A stretch of 64,000 bases of DNA from Thuidium tamariscinum (taxonomy: Eukaryota; Streptophyta; Bryopsida; Hypnales; Thuidiaceae). A model generated the notes under the pieces. The model did no database searches, was not told the DNA's origin, and was given only the letters and a program-made list of their open reading frames with translations. The stretch is from contig OX344749.2 of assembly GCA_947034885.2 (NCBI GenBank), forward strand, positions 26,799,501-26,863,500. The letters are read 5' to 3'. The position numbers and the translations under genes are program-made. Shown here piece after piece: positions 36,703-47,720 of the stretch (within the stretch, counting starts at the first letter, position 1; each line of letters begins with the position of its first letter).

Positions 36703-37688
36703 CTGATTTGGAATTGGAGGGACTTGGTGGACTTCTAAGGTTGCTAAGAAGGTCTAGGGAGAAGCTATTTAGTGTAAAGATCCATGCCCAACTTGTTTCG
36801 TGCAATTTTGATAAAAATTGAGAAAGTTATAGGGATTCAAGTGGGATAGTGAAAACCCTTGTGTGTGCTGGTCCAAACATCTAAATGTGCTGATTTGGTG
36901 TTTAAGAGTCACAAGGGTGTATATTAATTATTGGAAACATTGGAAATTGTTGTAGCATTCCAAAAATTGCAAAATTTCTCGAAATTGCCAAAAATTGAAG
37001 AAGTTATGGCATTTTGAAGTTAAAAAGTTGAAGTGAAGTTTGAGAGTTGTTTTTGAGAGGTTTTGTTGATGTTTTTTAAGTGTTGATAGCTTGATAAAAC
37101 GAGAGAGATGAAGATTGGTTGACTTTTCAAAATTACCCCAATAACTATCCTAGTAATTTTTCAAATAATTCCAATAATTATCCATGTAACTTCTAAAGGT
37201 TACCTTGGTAAATGATCAAGTAAATTTCTAAAATTATTGAAGTAATTGGTTTGGTAATTTTGAAAACCCAACCAATTTTCATCTCTCTCATTTTATCAAG
37301 CTATCAATGCTTGAAAAACATCAACAAAACCTCTCAAAAACAACTCTTAAAACTTCGCTTCAACTTTTAAACTTCAAAATGTCATAACTTCTTCAATTTT
37401 TGGCAATTTTGCGAAATTTTGCAATTTTTGGAATACTACAACAATTTTCAATGTTTCTAATACTAAATATACACCCTTGTGACTCTAAAACATCAAATCA
37501 GCACATTTGGATGTTTGAACCAGCACACCCAAGGGTTTTCACTATCCCACTTAAATCCTTATAAATTTCTCAATTTTTATCAGAATTGCACAAAACGAGT
37601 TAGGCATGGATCCTTACACTTAATAGCTTCTCCCTAGACCTTTGTAACAAACTTAGAAGTCCACCAAGAACTTCAAACTCCAAATCAG
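36703..37688. repeat. 986-bp imperfect palindrome (two ~490-bp arms)
   Basis: The left arm begins CTGATTTGGAATTGGAGG and the right arm ends CTCCAAATCAG. Matching pairs recur all the way in: GGTCTAGGGAGAAGCTATT with AATAGCTTCTCCCTAGACC, CACAAGGGTGTATATT with ATACACCCTTGTG, TTTTTGAGAGGTTTTGTTGATG with its complement, and AGATTGGTT with AACCAATTTT. The axis is near 37195, with almost no spacer (GTAAC...GGTTAC). Arm identity looks around 85-90 percent by eye. No arm encodes a recognisable protein. A transcript across it would fold into a long double-stranded RNA. Confidence 0.85.
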
Positions 37689-39774
37689 TACCTCCAATGA
37701 TAAAAACTCCAAAATTCAAACTACCAACGCTTTTGCACGTCACCACCAATGCATTCAATACCAAAACAACACAATAAAGCTCCTCAAAGACTCTAGTGCT
37801 TTAACATGTGCACCATCTCCAATTCTCTTCAAGTAATGAGCATCATCACTTAACAAATGTTTCCACTTTGTCTCGATAGAACTAGTCTTACACATAATAT
37901 CAAATACTCAAACAGAAACCTTTAATTTAGTAGATAGGCAACTCCGCCATCACCTATAAACCATCCACAAGGCTAACATCTCCAAAACATTCACCCAAAT
38001 AAGATTTAAATAGAAGAGAAGGGAAGGAGGTCGGCCTAAAGTTTCAAATTCTTTTTCCACTTCCAAATGTCCTTGTTCACACCTCTAAACAGTCTCAAAA
38101 CACTAATCTAACCTCCCAATGACCAATATATGGCCATTTTGGCTAAACTAAGTCTACAAACACTTCCTAATGTGACTTATAGAATCTAAAACACAATTGT
38201 CATCAAATAACATGACAAAAGGATCTTAGACTAGATTATTATGCAAATGTTTACAAATTTTTTAAAAGCTTTGATTATATTGATTAAAAGATAGTAGCAT
38301 TTAAAGTGAAGGAAACAAGTTTTTTCTCCCTAATCTAAGTACTTTATAAGGTTTTGAATGATCTTAACCCTTAAATATATTCTTCCCTAAAATTTTTGTA
38401 CTAAAGATTGTGGATCTTTTTATGTTGTAGAATTAATTGAGTGTTAGGAAAAAATATGATCCTCGTCATCCCCCCGTCCCTCTATATTTTTCTTTTCCAA
38501 AAAAAATTGTTAAGTCAAAGTAGCTATTAACTAGGAGGAGAAAGTAAATTGTTGATAGCTCTAAGATGGAATTGATAGACACTAATTCCATCAATGAAAT
38601 TTTTTTTAAAAGAAAACTAAACCAAGTGCAATTTTTTTTCTTATTTGTTAAAATTGAATCGAAAAAAAGACCCATATATTATTTTTTCAAGAATTTTCTA
38701 AAATTTACTTACAAAACAAGAAGTTTAATAATACTCATAATATTTGTTTAAATGGAATGAATCAAATCTTTCTACATAGATTGAAATATAATTCATACTT
38801 TAAAATACACTATTTTTTTGTTTGTTATACTAAGATTTACCAGCGCATCCATTTCTTCGTCAAATGCTTGGTACTGTTGAAAAGCTCTCAATGAGTTAGA
38901 GTGCATAGGCTTTGTTTCATGGCTTGTAGACTCACGATGAAAAAGTTATTGAATTAAAAAAAAATTTATGGATTAAAAAATAGGAAAATTACTTTTACTT
39001 CGATTTTGATTGCGGCAATGGCACAAGGCACACTAGTCTACATGAAGTAAGCTTAAGAAAATTATTTCAAGTTTTTTGTTTGTTTTGTTAGTCACCTCAC
39101 CTATTTGGGGCTCATCGTGGCATAACTTTGTTCCTATGCATTGATTACTATAAATATTATATTCCCAAGAGCTAATCAATTTTATCATCCTTCTTTTTTT
39201 TATTATATATTAAATCCTCTTAAAAAATGAGATCATAGACTAAGGGAAGAGGCTTAGAAACCGCTCATCTAAGGGCTGGTCCGCCTTTTTCATGTATCTC
39301 CTTAGATGAAAATAATTTAAGTTTATTTTTTAGTCAAAGAAAAATAGATGAGGAATCTAACACAAGTGGTTTCATATTTTTTGAAGCATTATTGAATTAG
39401 TTATGAATTTTCAAACACAATCTGGTGTAAGTCCCTATTTGTGATCATAGGCCCTTGAAAACCCATCCATGCATAGTTTGAAAAAAAATCAAGGCTTGTT
39501 CAAAAACTAGCATTGCAAGATGGGTAAAGTAATTGAAATGGTATCTAAAAGTGTCCCTTTCTAAATCTGAAATGAATGCTTGATTTACTCATTATTTTGG
39601 ATTTTTCAATACTTGTAAGAAGGTAGTTGAACAACGAATTCTAATTTTGAATTATATTTGTAGACACCTAGCCACTTAGTTAGGAATAAACCAAGTGTGG
39701 TTCTTAAACCATCCATTGAAGAAGTATAAACAAATCTCATCAAGCTCCATTGTAATTTAGAGTTCATTTTTCCA
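37689..39774. other. AT-rich spacer
   Basis: No gene recognised. The first ~400 bases right of the palindrome keep a similar C-rich, G-poor strand bias and may belong to the same decayed element. Confidence 0.45.
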
Positions 39775-40256
39775 AAGTTCACATGTCCATCTTAAAGTCC
39801 CTACTGGATGGTTGAAAATGCCCGCTTGGTTTTAGAGCCCTCTCCTATACTAAGATTAAATGGTCAATCAAACAAAGCTCATTGTTTTCTAATTTTATGT
39901 AAAACCCAAAATTATATTGTACAATATCTTGGCGACTCTCAATTGACCCCCCTATTTTTTTTTTTTAAATTTTGACACAAATGACATGATCTCCCTATTT
40001 TGCCATTCAAAAGAAAATTGCCGACTATATTATATGATTAACTCATAAACAACGTTATTGGTCGATAAATGAGGGAGCATCTTGTTGTGTAAAATAGAAG
40101 TGACAACTATTCATCTTCGGAATTAGGAGTGGAAAGGGAAAATCTTCTAAAGTATTCTGATTTCCAATGCACTTTTTTGAAATTTCACATGTCCATTTCA
40201 AAGCCCCTACTGGATGGTTGAAAATGCCCGCTCAGTTTTAGAGCCCTCTCCTATAT
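39775..40256 (+). repeat. Direct repeat pair, ~75 bp, 409 bp apart
   Basis: CCCTACTGGATGGTTGAAAATGCCCGC followed by TTTTAGAGCCCTCTCCTATA occurs at 39775-39852 and again at 40184-40256 with few differences. The right copy marks the boundary between AT-rich DNA and a balanced-composition gene island. Confidence 0.75.
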
Positions 40257-40843
40257 ACCTGGCCCAAAAGCAAGCCGCATCCACCAGCTTACTGCCAAAA
40301 TCAATAAACTCTTTTGGAAACCAACTCTCAGGATCACTGACTGAAGCAAACCATTCACATTTCAGATAAACAGATCCTCCTACGCTGAAAGTTGATAATC
40401 GTCATATTGGTCACTGGAAATATGCAAAACGGTTCACATATTTTGCTGCTGGATCATGAAACTAAGAACGGTACAGGATGTAAGCCAGCAAAAGCGCTTG
40501 AGGTGTTTCATTTCTTTTCATACATTGAAAGAGGGTTTACATCGCATAAAACGAAGCTCAGGCCCGCTATATCAGGGTCCTTCAATTTGGAACAAGAATC
40601 TGATACGGGAGAAATAGCGAACTAGAACTAGCCAACTCACCAGAATTCAAGTCATGGAATGGTAACATTTAAATGTGAAGGAACGAATAGTCTGTGAACT
40701 GTGAATTGGCACTCAGTAAGCCAGCCGTTAGGCCGCAAAAAAAGGTGTGTCAATGAGGAGGCTTTGGTACAACTGCTACGAAAATCCTTCTTGACAGACA
40801 GCAAGTAGCCGGAGCTTTCAAAATCGACTACAGACGTGTGAAA
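40257..40843. other. Probable 3' flank of the cysteine-rich gene
   Basis: Balanced composition; no recognisable coding feature. It lies downstream (minus strand) of the gene starting at 41809. Confidence 0.4.
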
Positions 40844-41422
40844 CTACGACAATCTTCCTGCTCTTCTGGCAGCGACAGTGCGCTGGTCAAAGTCCTGCGG
40901 AACAACAGCCATCAAATTTTATCAGATATAAAGTCCATTGCTCTGATCGAGTGCACGCTATAATCCGCCAGAATTCAACATTGCAAAACGACTGGGTAAG
41001 ATTTTATACTAGTGATGAACCCGCGGCAGAAAATCCTCAGTCCCTGGCATAACTTACAATCACAAGCTTAGGGTAGTTGGTTTTCTACAACGCTGGATGA
41101 CGAGTATCGAGATGGGCCTGAAGGCATCTCTTGAACCCTAGGCGCGAATCTCATGAGTTTCGAAAATGATTAAACCGGAAAGCTAGAGAAATGAAAAAAT
41201 AATCCATCCAAAATCTGCAGAACGCTGCATAGTTTCCATTGATGTGCTAGTGGCAAATAATACCACATTTGTCAAACAGAAGCCTCAACAAATGCAGAGT
41301 GTTCACTAATTAAATAATGAGAGACGTCAAAGTTTTCCCTTATCTAATACCATCTGTTCATTGCAAAGCACTATGACAGAATCAACAAACAAATTAACCT
41401 ACATCAAAGAGGAAAGTTCCAG

Positions 41423-41809
41423 TCAAGCACTTGCCTTCAAGCACTGGCTTTGACAGCGGCGCAGACAGATGTCATTCCAGTTGGGAACATGATGTGCATT
41501 CGCACAGACAGAACGGGAGCAAGCCTCGGAACAAGCGTCCACTTCGCTAACCCCGCAGACAGTGACACAAGTATCCGGGGTCGGATCTTTGGAGAAAGCG
41601 CCAACCCTACCGAGCATTCTCTTTGAAGTGCAAACCCTTTCACAAACAAATTGGTCCGTGGAGCCTTTGTTGTCCCTTCCCCGGAGCTGCTCTTCCTCGC
41701 GGCCACGGGTCGTCTTGATCGCCTGGCGAATCACCAATGCAGGGACCACAGTCCCCACAACTCCCCACCACCACTCCACCATCCTTCTCCTTCGCCTACA
41801 AACCACCAA
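41423..41809 (-). CDS. Small cysteine-rich plant protein, conserved, function unknown
   Basis: Encodes 128 residues. Residues 13-29 (WWWGVVGTVVPALVIRQ) form a short hydrophobic N-terminal segment, possibly a membrane anchor. The C-terminal half resembles a conserved uncharacterised land-plant family that I recall by its motifs KDPTPDTCVTVCGVSE and VPNWNDICLRRCQ. It has ten cysteines at 56, 60, 81, 85, 93, 97, 102, 115, 119 and 123, mostly as repeated C-x3-C pairs, which suggests disulfides or metal binding. An alternative ending is possible: after the codon for K125 the sequence reads AAG|GCAAGT, a consensus GC splice donor, and 40844-40894 supplies an in-frame exon (DFDQRTVAARRAGRLS, then stop) after a CCGCAG acceptor. 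The start could also be M10. Confidence 0.75.
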   Translation of the reverse strand: MVVCRRRRRMVEWWWGVVGTVVPALVIRQAIKTTRGREEEQLRGRDNKGSTDQFVCERVCTSKRMLGRVGAFSKDPTPDTCVTVCGVSEVDACSEACSRSVCANAHHVPNWNDICLRRCQSQCLKASA

Positions 41810-42277
41810 GAATACATCACCATTTGCGCGGTTCCCTCACCATAACAACTGCAAACCCTAAATTCACTACTAATTGAAAACTTATGCTCCACCGTCTAAC
41901 CTCTCCAATTGAAAACTTACGCTCCACCCAAAAATTTCGCCCTTAAGCAATTCCCATAAACCCTAAAGAATTGCAAGGGAGGCTCAAATATTGCGCATGA
42001 AGAAAATTAAGAATTTCGCATTTTTGAACTCATTGAGTTTCGATACTAGAAAGCGAGCGATGAGTAATACGAAAACGAAATTCAATCTTGCAATGGATAA
42101 ACCCTAAATTCTCGAACCAGACGATGCCCTAAAAAGTTGAAATTTGAGCGAAATGGAAGGAACTGAAGGAAATCAAATTGCGACAACCCCAAAGACGAGA
42201 ATCTGAAATACCTGACGCGATTGAAGCAGCTCGCAATTGAAGCAACTCGAAACTAATTGCGGCCAGTGCTCACTAAA
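41810..42277. promoter_or_regulatory. Upstream region of the cysteine-rich gene
   Basis: Probable 5' UTR and promoter for the minus-strand gene. It could be bidirectional, because a plus-strand exon-like stretch follows at 42278. No specific element assigned. Confidence 0.35.
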
Positions 42278-42356
42278 ATGCTTCGAGCTCAATCCGCTTG
42301 CCTTCCGACGACGGTCATCAACCCATGCATTCTGAAGTCGTTGGAAAGAGGCAAAG
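42278..42356 (+). other. Orphan exon-like stretch
   Basis: ATG opens a short frame (MLRAQSACLPTTVINPC then ILKSLERGK) that runs to a consensus donor AAAG|GTAAGG at 42357. Beyond it the DNA becomes AT-rich within about 100 bases and no partner exon is recognised. Either the first exon of a truncated gene or chance. Confidence 0.2.
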
Positions 42357-43043
42357 GTAAGGTTACTGCACCTAAACCCGTCGGAAGAAGCAATTGATCA
42401 TTATTAATAAGTGACAGGTTCTTCTTGAATCTTGTTGGGAGTTAAAAGGGGTTTTTTAATTCTATTATTTTAAAGTTTTAAACATTGCATGCATAAACTA
42501 TGGATATCTAAAGGTTGAAAATAGACTTCTTCAAAATAAATCATATGCTATTATAAATATTGCTAAAGGTAGAACTTATACATTTTGATAAAAATTTGTA
42601 GGGGCCAAGAGGGGAGGAATAGGATTTGAAAGATGTTACAATCTGATATAATTTCTACAATGGGCTTGAAAATACAACAAATGAATTTTGAAACAAATAG
42701 AAAATTGTTAAAGGGTGAAGTTCATGACCATGTATTTTTTTTACTCTACTATATGACTTGAATTTCTTTAACTCTACTATATGCTATTTGTAGATATATC
42801 CAGTTTTTTAGTTCTTGTTCATACAAAATCAGACATCTTCTATGCCACCCAAAATTGGGAGTAATTTTTGAAGACTTAAAATTACAATAACTTTCAGAAG
42901 GAAAAAAATTAAAGATAATTTTTTAAATAAATACGTAATGTGCTAAATGAATAAAAAACTTCACTATAGGAGAACATCAAAGAATAGAAAATCATAGACG
43001 AATCCACTTCATTTTTTTGAGTGTCCCTATTGCTAAAACAATT
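42357..43043. other. AT-rich spacer
   Basis: Nothing recognised. Confidence 0.55.
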
Positions 43044-43773
43044 TTAAGGGTGATTGCAAGAAACAATTTTAAGGGTGAATGTCACACGTCGCATTCTGAT
43101 TTGTTTTTTGGCCATAACTTTTGTATTTTAGCTCCAATTGACTCAAGATTTAGAGGGAAGGTGCTTATAACTATCATAAACCTTCCATAATTTTTTCATA
43201 ATTTTAAAAAATAGTTTACTATCCATAAATAGACCCCGATTGGATGTCACACTAGGCAATTTAGGGGTTTTCTATACCTGAGCTATACCTTTTTTTAATG
43301 ATTTTAACATGAAATTTGGATGAGATGGTCTTCTAATAGACTTCTAGCTTTCGAGGAAAGGATTTTAAGAAAAAGTTAATTTTGTGAGGTGTGGAGGTCT
43401 ACAAAGTGAGCTCCCTTCTGCTTGTATTTTGAAACATATAAAATATTATTTTGGTGTGTTTTTTGGTGAATGACCATCTCTATAAAGTTGTCGCAAATGG
43501 CCACTTTTTATTTTTTGAAAATATCTATTTTTACTATTTTTCCCTAATTAAAACATGAAGATATGTATTTTCTGGAGGTTTGGCACTTTTCAAGTTCTCC
43601 TACTTAGAGAATTTTTCTATCCATTTCCTTCGGTCAAAACCTTCATCTTAGAGGTAAATACACTATTTATATTTTTCAATTTAAAAAAAATTAATTTTCT
43701 AATTTTAAAGTACTCCCGAAAAAATCAGCCAAACGCAACAAATAGGACAGGTGTTTCTTGCAATCACCCTTAA
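43044..43773 (+). mobile_element. Non-autonomous DNA transposon family C, copy C1
   Basis: The left end TTAAGGGTGATTGCAAGAAA is exactly complemented by the right end TTTCTTGCAATCACCCTTAA. The 730-bp body has no open frame. The second copy at 46088-46838 is in the same orientation and shares the inner blocks TAGGGGTTTT, TTCTCCTACTTAGAGAATTTTTCTAT and AGTACTCCC. Flanks fit a TA or TTA target duplication. Confidence 0.8.
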
Positions 43774-43799
43774 TTCATTTATTCATGATAGAGGTATGC

Positions 43800-44750
43800 T
43801 TTGATCCCTAAAGGGTTCTGATTATATTTTCAACAAAACTACTCCAAAACTATCATTTCTAGAACAACTACCAAATTTTAGATTTTTTTTTTTGTAATAA
43901 TGTAACCATAGTATCTTTTAGTACACTATTTTGACAGCATGTAGAGAAATTTCAGAAAATCTTACCGTGTAAATTGTAAGATATTAGTTTTTGAAGTTTC
44001 AAACATCCTTTTTTTACTATTGCAAAAATCCGGTGAGCTGCACTTCAAAGGGTCACATTTGTATGAAAAATATGTCCAAAATGGTTGTAATTCTTTGCAT
44101 TCATTCTTCAAGTCAAGTTGTCTACATGCTTGAAAATTTTCAAATCATTTGGAATTGTACAACATGTAAAAAAAAGGAAAATGAAATAGATAATGATTCA
44201 AAATACTAAATTGTTAACAATTCATTTATTTAATTAAAAGATGCCAATCCCTATGGTTGTAATGTTGTAATAAACAATCTACACCCAATATTTCTTGTTT
44301 TTTTTTCAAAAATATTAAAAATTAAATAAAGGGCTTCAAAGTTTATTTTAGAATAGACATTCCATAACTTCCTACAAACTACTCACAAACTAAAACTTCT
44401 CACAACTTTCATCTCATTCATTGAAATGTCATGATTTAAAACTTCAAATGTTTATATAAATCTAAAGAGCTAGTTTCAAATTTTTATTTGTTAAAAAAAG
44501 TTCTTTTTGAAGAGTTTTTTGAATTGCCCGACTGCCCACCAAATAATGAAAATCACGTATCATGTAGTAACTTTTTAACTATGCACTCAAAAGTTATGAA
44601 AATTGTTGGGCCTTAAAGATACTCTTTGGGTGTCCATTTTGTGAAAATTTCAAAGAAACAAAAGAAAAACTCCATCTGTAGTGAGCTTTCTAAAATCACC
44701 ATGTTGCCAAAAACACATAGTTTGATCTTTTAGGGGTTAATGTATACATG
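43800..44750 (+). repeat. Dispersed repeat family R, copy R3
   Basis: Aligns with R2 and with R1 in reverse. Landmarks are ATTGTAAGATATTAG, TTCTTTGCATTCATTCTT, CCAATCCCTATGGTTG and TTTATTTTAGAATAGA. At the end, CATGTTGCC, TTAGGGGTTAATG corresponds to the part of R2 beyond its MITE; no MITE is present here. Confidence 0.7.
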
Positions 44751-45495
44751 TCTTTTTATTATTTTTCAAGTAGGGTCAATTTGGTTGTTGATGCCTTAAA
44801 TATTTTTGTAAATCCACAAATCTTTTTATTTGCCACTTCTCCTTTCAACTACAATATGTTCTTTTTTACACTACTATTTTGATTTCTATCTACCCAATTA
44901 TATGTCCTTTCATCTCATGCTACATAAACCATTTGAACTTTATTACTCTCATGTTGAATGTGATAGGTTGCAAGCCTTTTGAAATTTGTCATATTAGGTT
45001 TATCCAAGCTTGAACTAGCATTTTTCAAAACTACTTCCCAAAAATTTCTAAGAATTCTTTTGGTACGCCAATATCAATATAAGAACATTTTGAGATTTTA
45101 GCATCTTTAATTTCAAACATCTCTAATTGATAATGTGGAAGAACTAGAGTCCCAAATTTATTTAGAAATATGAGCAATTCAACAATATTTCAACTTGATT
45201 CAATTTAAAACATATTACAAAAATCGAGGATTTAGAAATTAATACACTACACTAATAACTATCAATTTAGTGTCATATATGATATATAATGTGGCATATA
45301 GATAGTTTTATAAGCAAGTCCTTTCGTAAATATTGTTACAAATGATGTCATCCAAGTTCACTTCTTCCAAGTTTTGCAATATTGATTGAAAATATTGAAT
45401 TGAACCAATTACTATAGCGACAAATTAATGACATTCGTGATACTTGACACTAATGTAGCATGAATATGCACTAAAAGATACAAAAAGAGAGAGGA
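44751..45495. other. AT-rich spacer
   Basis: Nothing recognised. Confidence 0.55.
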
Positions 45496-45816
45496 ATGGG
45501 AGACAAAGAAGGTGCATCATCATCAAAAGGGGCATCAGAACATCCCAACATGGTGCGCCATCTATCGAAGTATCCAACAAAGGGTTCCAAGAGGCCATTT
45601 GTGGATCCAAAGATGAAGGAATTGATCACCACCAACTTGAAGATGGTCCTGGGCAAATTAGGCAATATCACTGATATCATCACCTCACGCAACAAGGAGC
45701 TTGGTGGAGAAAATGCCAAGCAGCCTATGCGCATTGTGGAAGCACTACATGATGCCAACATTGCCTTTAAGAAACTAGAGGATAAAAAGTTTCCAGAAGA
45801 ACTGCAAAAAAAGTAG
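45496..45816 (+). CDS. Orphan ORF of 106 codons, possibly transposon-derived
   Basis: A continuous frame from ATG (MGDKEGASSSKGASEHPN) to TAG stands in AT-rich repeat DNA yet is itself balanced in composition. The product is lysine-rich and looks soluble and helical, including KMKELITTNLKMVLGKLGN, EALHDANIAFKKLED and a KKFPEELQKK tail. I recognise no domain and no signal or membrane segment. It lies between R3 and transposon C2. It could be a fragment of a transposon protein, a captured gene piece or a young gene. No intron signals are obvious. Confidence 0.35.
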   Translation: MGDKEGASSSKGASEHPNMVRHLSKYPTKGSKRPFVDPKMKELITTNLKMVLGKLGNITDIITSRNKELGGENAKQPMRIVEALHDANIAFKKLEDKKFPEELQKK

Positions 45817-46087
45817 TTTTGATCATTCCCCCCAATAGATTATTTGTTGAATTGGCATTCCATTCAATTGGCCATTCAATGACTTAGGAGCAAAGGAAAG
45901 GAAGCTTTGCATAGACAAGAGCAACATGAGGAGGTTTGAATAGGACTTTATTAGCAAATCCACGATAAATTCAATATGGAAATTGAACAAATATCCATTT
46001 TGTCCAAATTCCATTCAAAGAAGTACCCTAGTTTTTCCTTCTCTACCATCACTTGCTAGACATTGACTATGAAATGCTTCAAGATTC

Positions 46088-46838
46088 TAGGGTGAATGCA
46101 AGAAAGACTTGTACTATTTGGCGTCACACTTTGAGTGACGGAGTTGTCATGAGCTATAACTTTTGAAGCATTAACTTTTTGAGCTTGAAATTTTTATTGA
46201 AGGTGACTGACTTGATAGTTATCAAAACCCTTATTTTTCAGAAATTTTCAAAAATCATTTTATATTTAAATTCTAATTTCTCTAATTTGTCACACTTTGC
46301 GGTTTAGGGGTTTTTAGTACTGGGGAGTACTTTAAATTAATAATTTAGAGCTCAGATTTCTAGGGTCTATTCCTACACTAAGTAGGCATGTTTCCACCGA
46401 AGGAAATTTAAAAAATCATTATTCTCTTTCCTCTACATGTGTGCTAACAGGCCTCCCTTGCGCGCACATTTTTGAACAATCAAGATAGTTTTTGGATCAT
46501 TATTTTGGTGAAATACCTTTACCATAAAGTCTTCCCAAGTGTCCAATTTTTAGTTTTAAGAAAAATTACTTTCCCTATTTTTTACAAATTAAAATGTGAA
46601 AATATAGTGAAAGTTACAATTTTCACAAAATTCAGCACTTTTCTAGTTCTCCTACTTAGAGAATTTTTCTATGCTTTTCCTTCCTAGGGTATCTTCTTCT
46701 TAAAGGTATATACATCAAACATATTTTTCACTTTTTTTAAAAATTGATTTACTATTTATACAGTACTCCCAAAGAAAAAAGTGAGTACTGTGCAAAACGC
46801 TATGCTTTGCCGCAGGTCTTTCTTGCAATGACCCTCTA
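46088..46838 (+). mobile_element. Non-autonomous DNA transposon family C, copy C2
   Basis: The left end AGGGTGAATGCAAGAAAGA is answered by TCTTTCTTGCAATGACCCT at the right. Both ends are flanked by TA (TCTA...TCTA). The ~750-bp body matches C1 in order but is diverged. No transposase. Confidence 0.75.
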
Positions 46839-47720
46839 TCAATTGACACAGATGAATGAACATTTTGGATTCCTCCTATGAAAGCTAGCCAATGCTACAC
46901 ATGTAGACTCTTTAATTTAGAATATATTGCACTCGGAGTTAAATTATTTTTTTACTAAGGGTCAAAGGATATAACATTCAGTAGCATGTTCTGACACTGC
47001 CTTCTCTCTATATTGGAGGGTGTGGCAAATTTCCACACCTAACAACCTCTCCATCATGCACATGTTTAGTAGTTACTAATGAAGCACTGTTGGGTGTGAA
47101 ATATTCCACACCCTCCACTGTAGAGCACATGCAATGCCAGCCAACGCTATTGATTGTTATGGAAAGAATTTAGACCTACTTCTAGACTAGATACTCATTG
47201 CAAACATTGCTTTCTAACACCCAAGTGCAAACATACTATTGAGGTATGTTTGCCCTTGGTGTTAAAGAGTGCACTTATTAGAGTACTGCTTGTTTCTTCT
47301 TAAAAAAATTACAGCAAAATGGGAAGGCCCACAACACACATGAATTTGTGTGCACTGAAAGCATTTTGCGATGTTGCTCCCATTGCAGTCTTGATGGCCT
47401 GTCCTGTCCTGGTGTCCGACCTGCCGGCCTGCAATTTGCAGCATCTTTTCCCGCTTGACTTCTGCTTTGACGAACGGGGTTCGCTCGCAAGCACACGCAG
47501 ACACACGCCGGATTCGTTTGTGGGAAGAATATGTGAATCGCTCCATCTGGCATTCTGGCTTCGGCATATGCTGAATTTAGTCACACGGGGGGTGTACGGC
47601 ACCGGTAAAGGTGGGGGAGAAAGGCGGGTTGATAAGCAGTACAGCAGTAGACCTGCCTTTCATGCAGGATTTTTGGTGAGGGAAAGAGATCCGATTCTGC
47701 GGAAGCCCTACCCCAGGAAC
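46839..47720. other. Spacer; GC-richer island from about 47320
   Basis: Left part AT-rich. From 47320 the composition becomes balanced and an open frame exists at 47319-47729 (+), but its product shows no recognisable domain and overlapping frames on the other strand are equally open. Not called as a gene. Confidence 0.4.
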
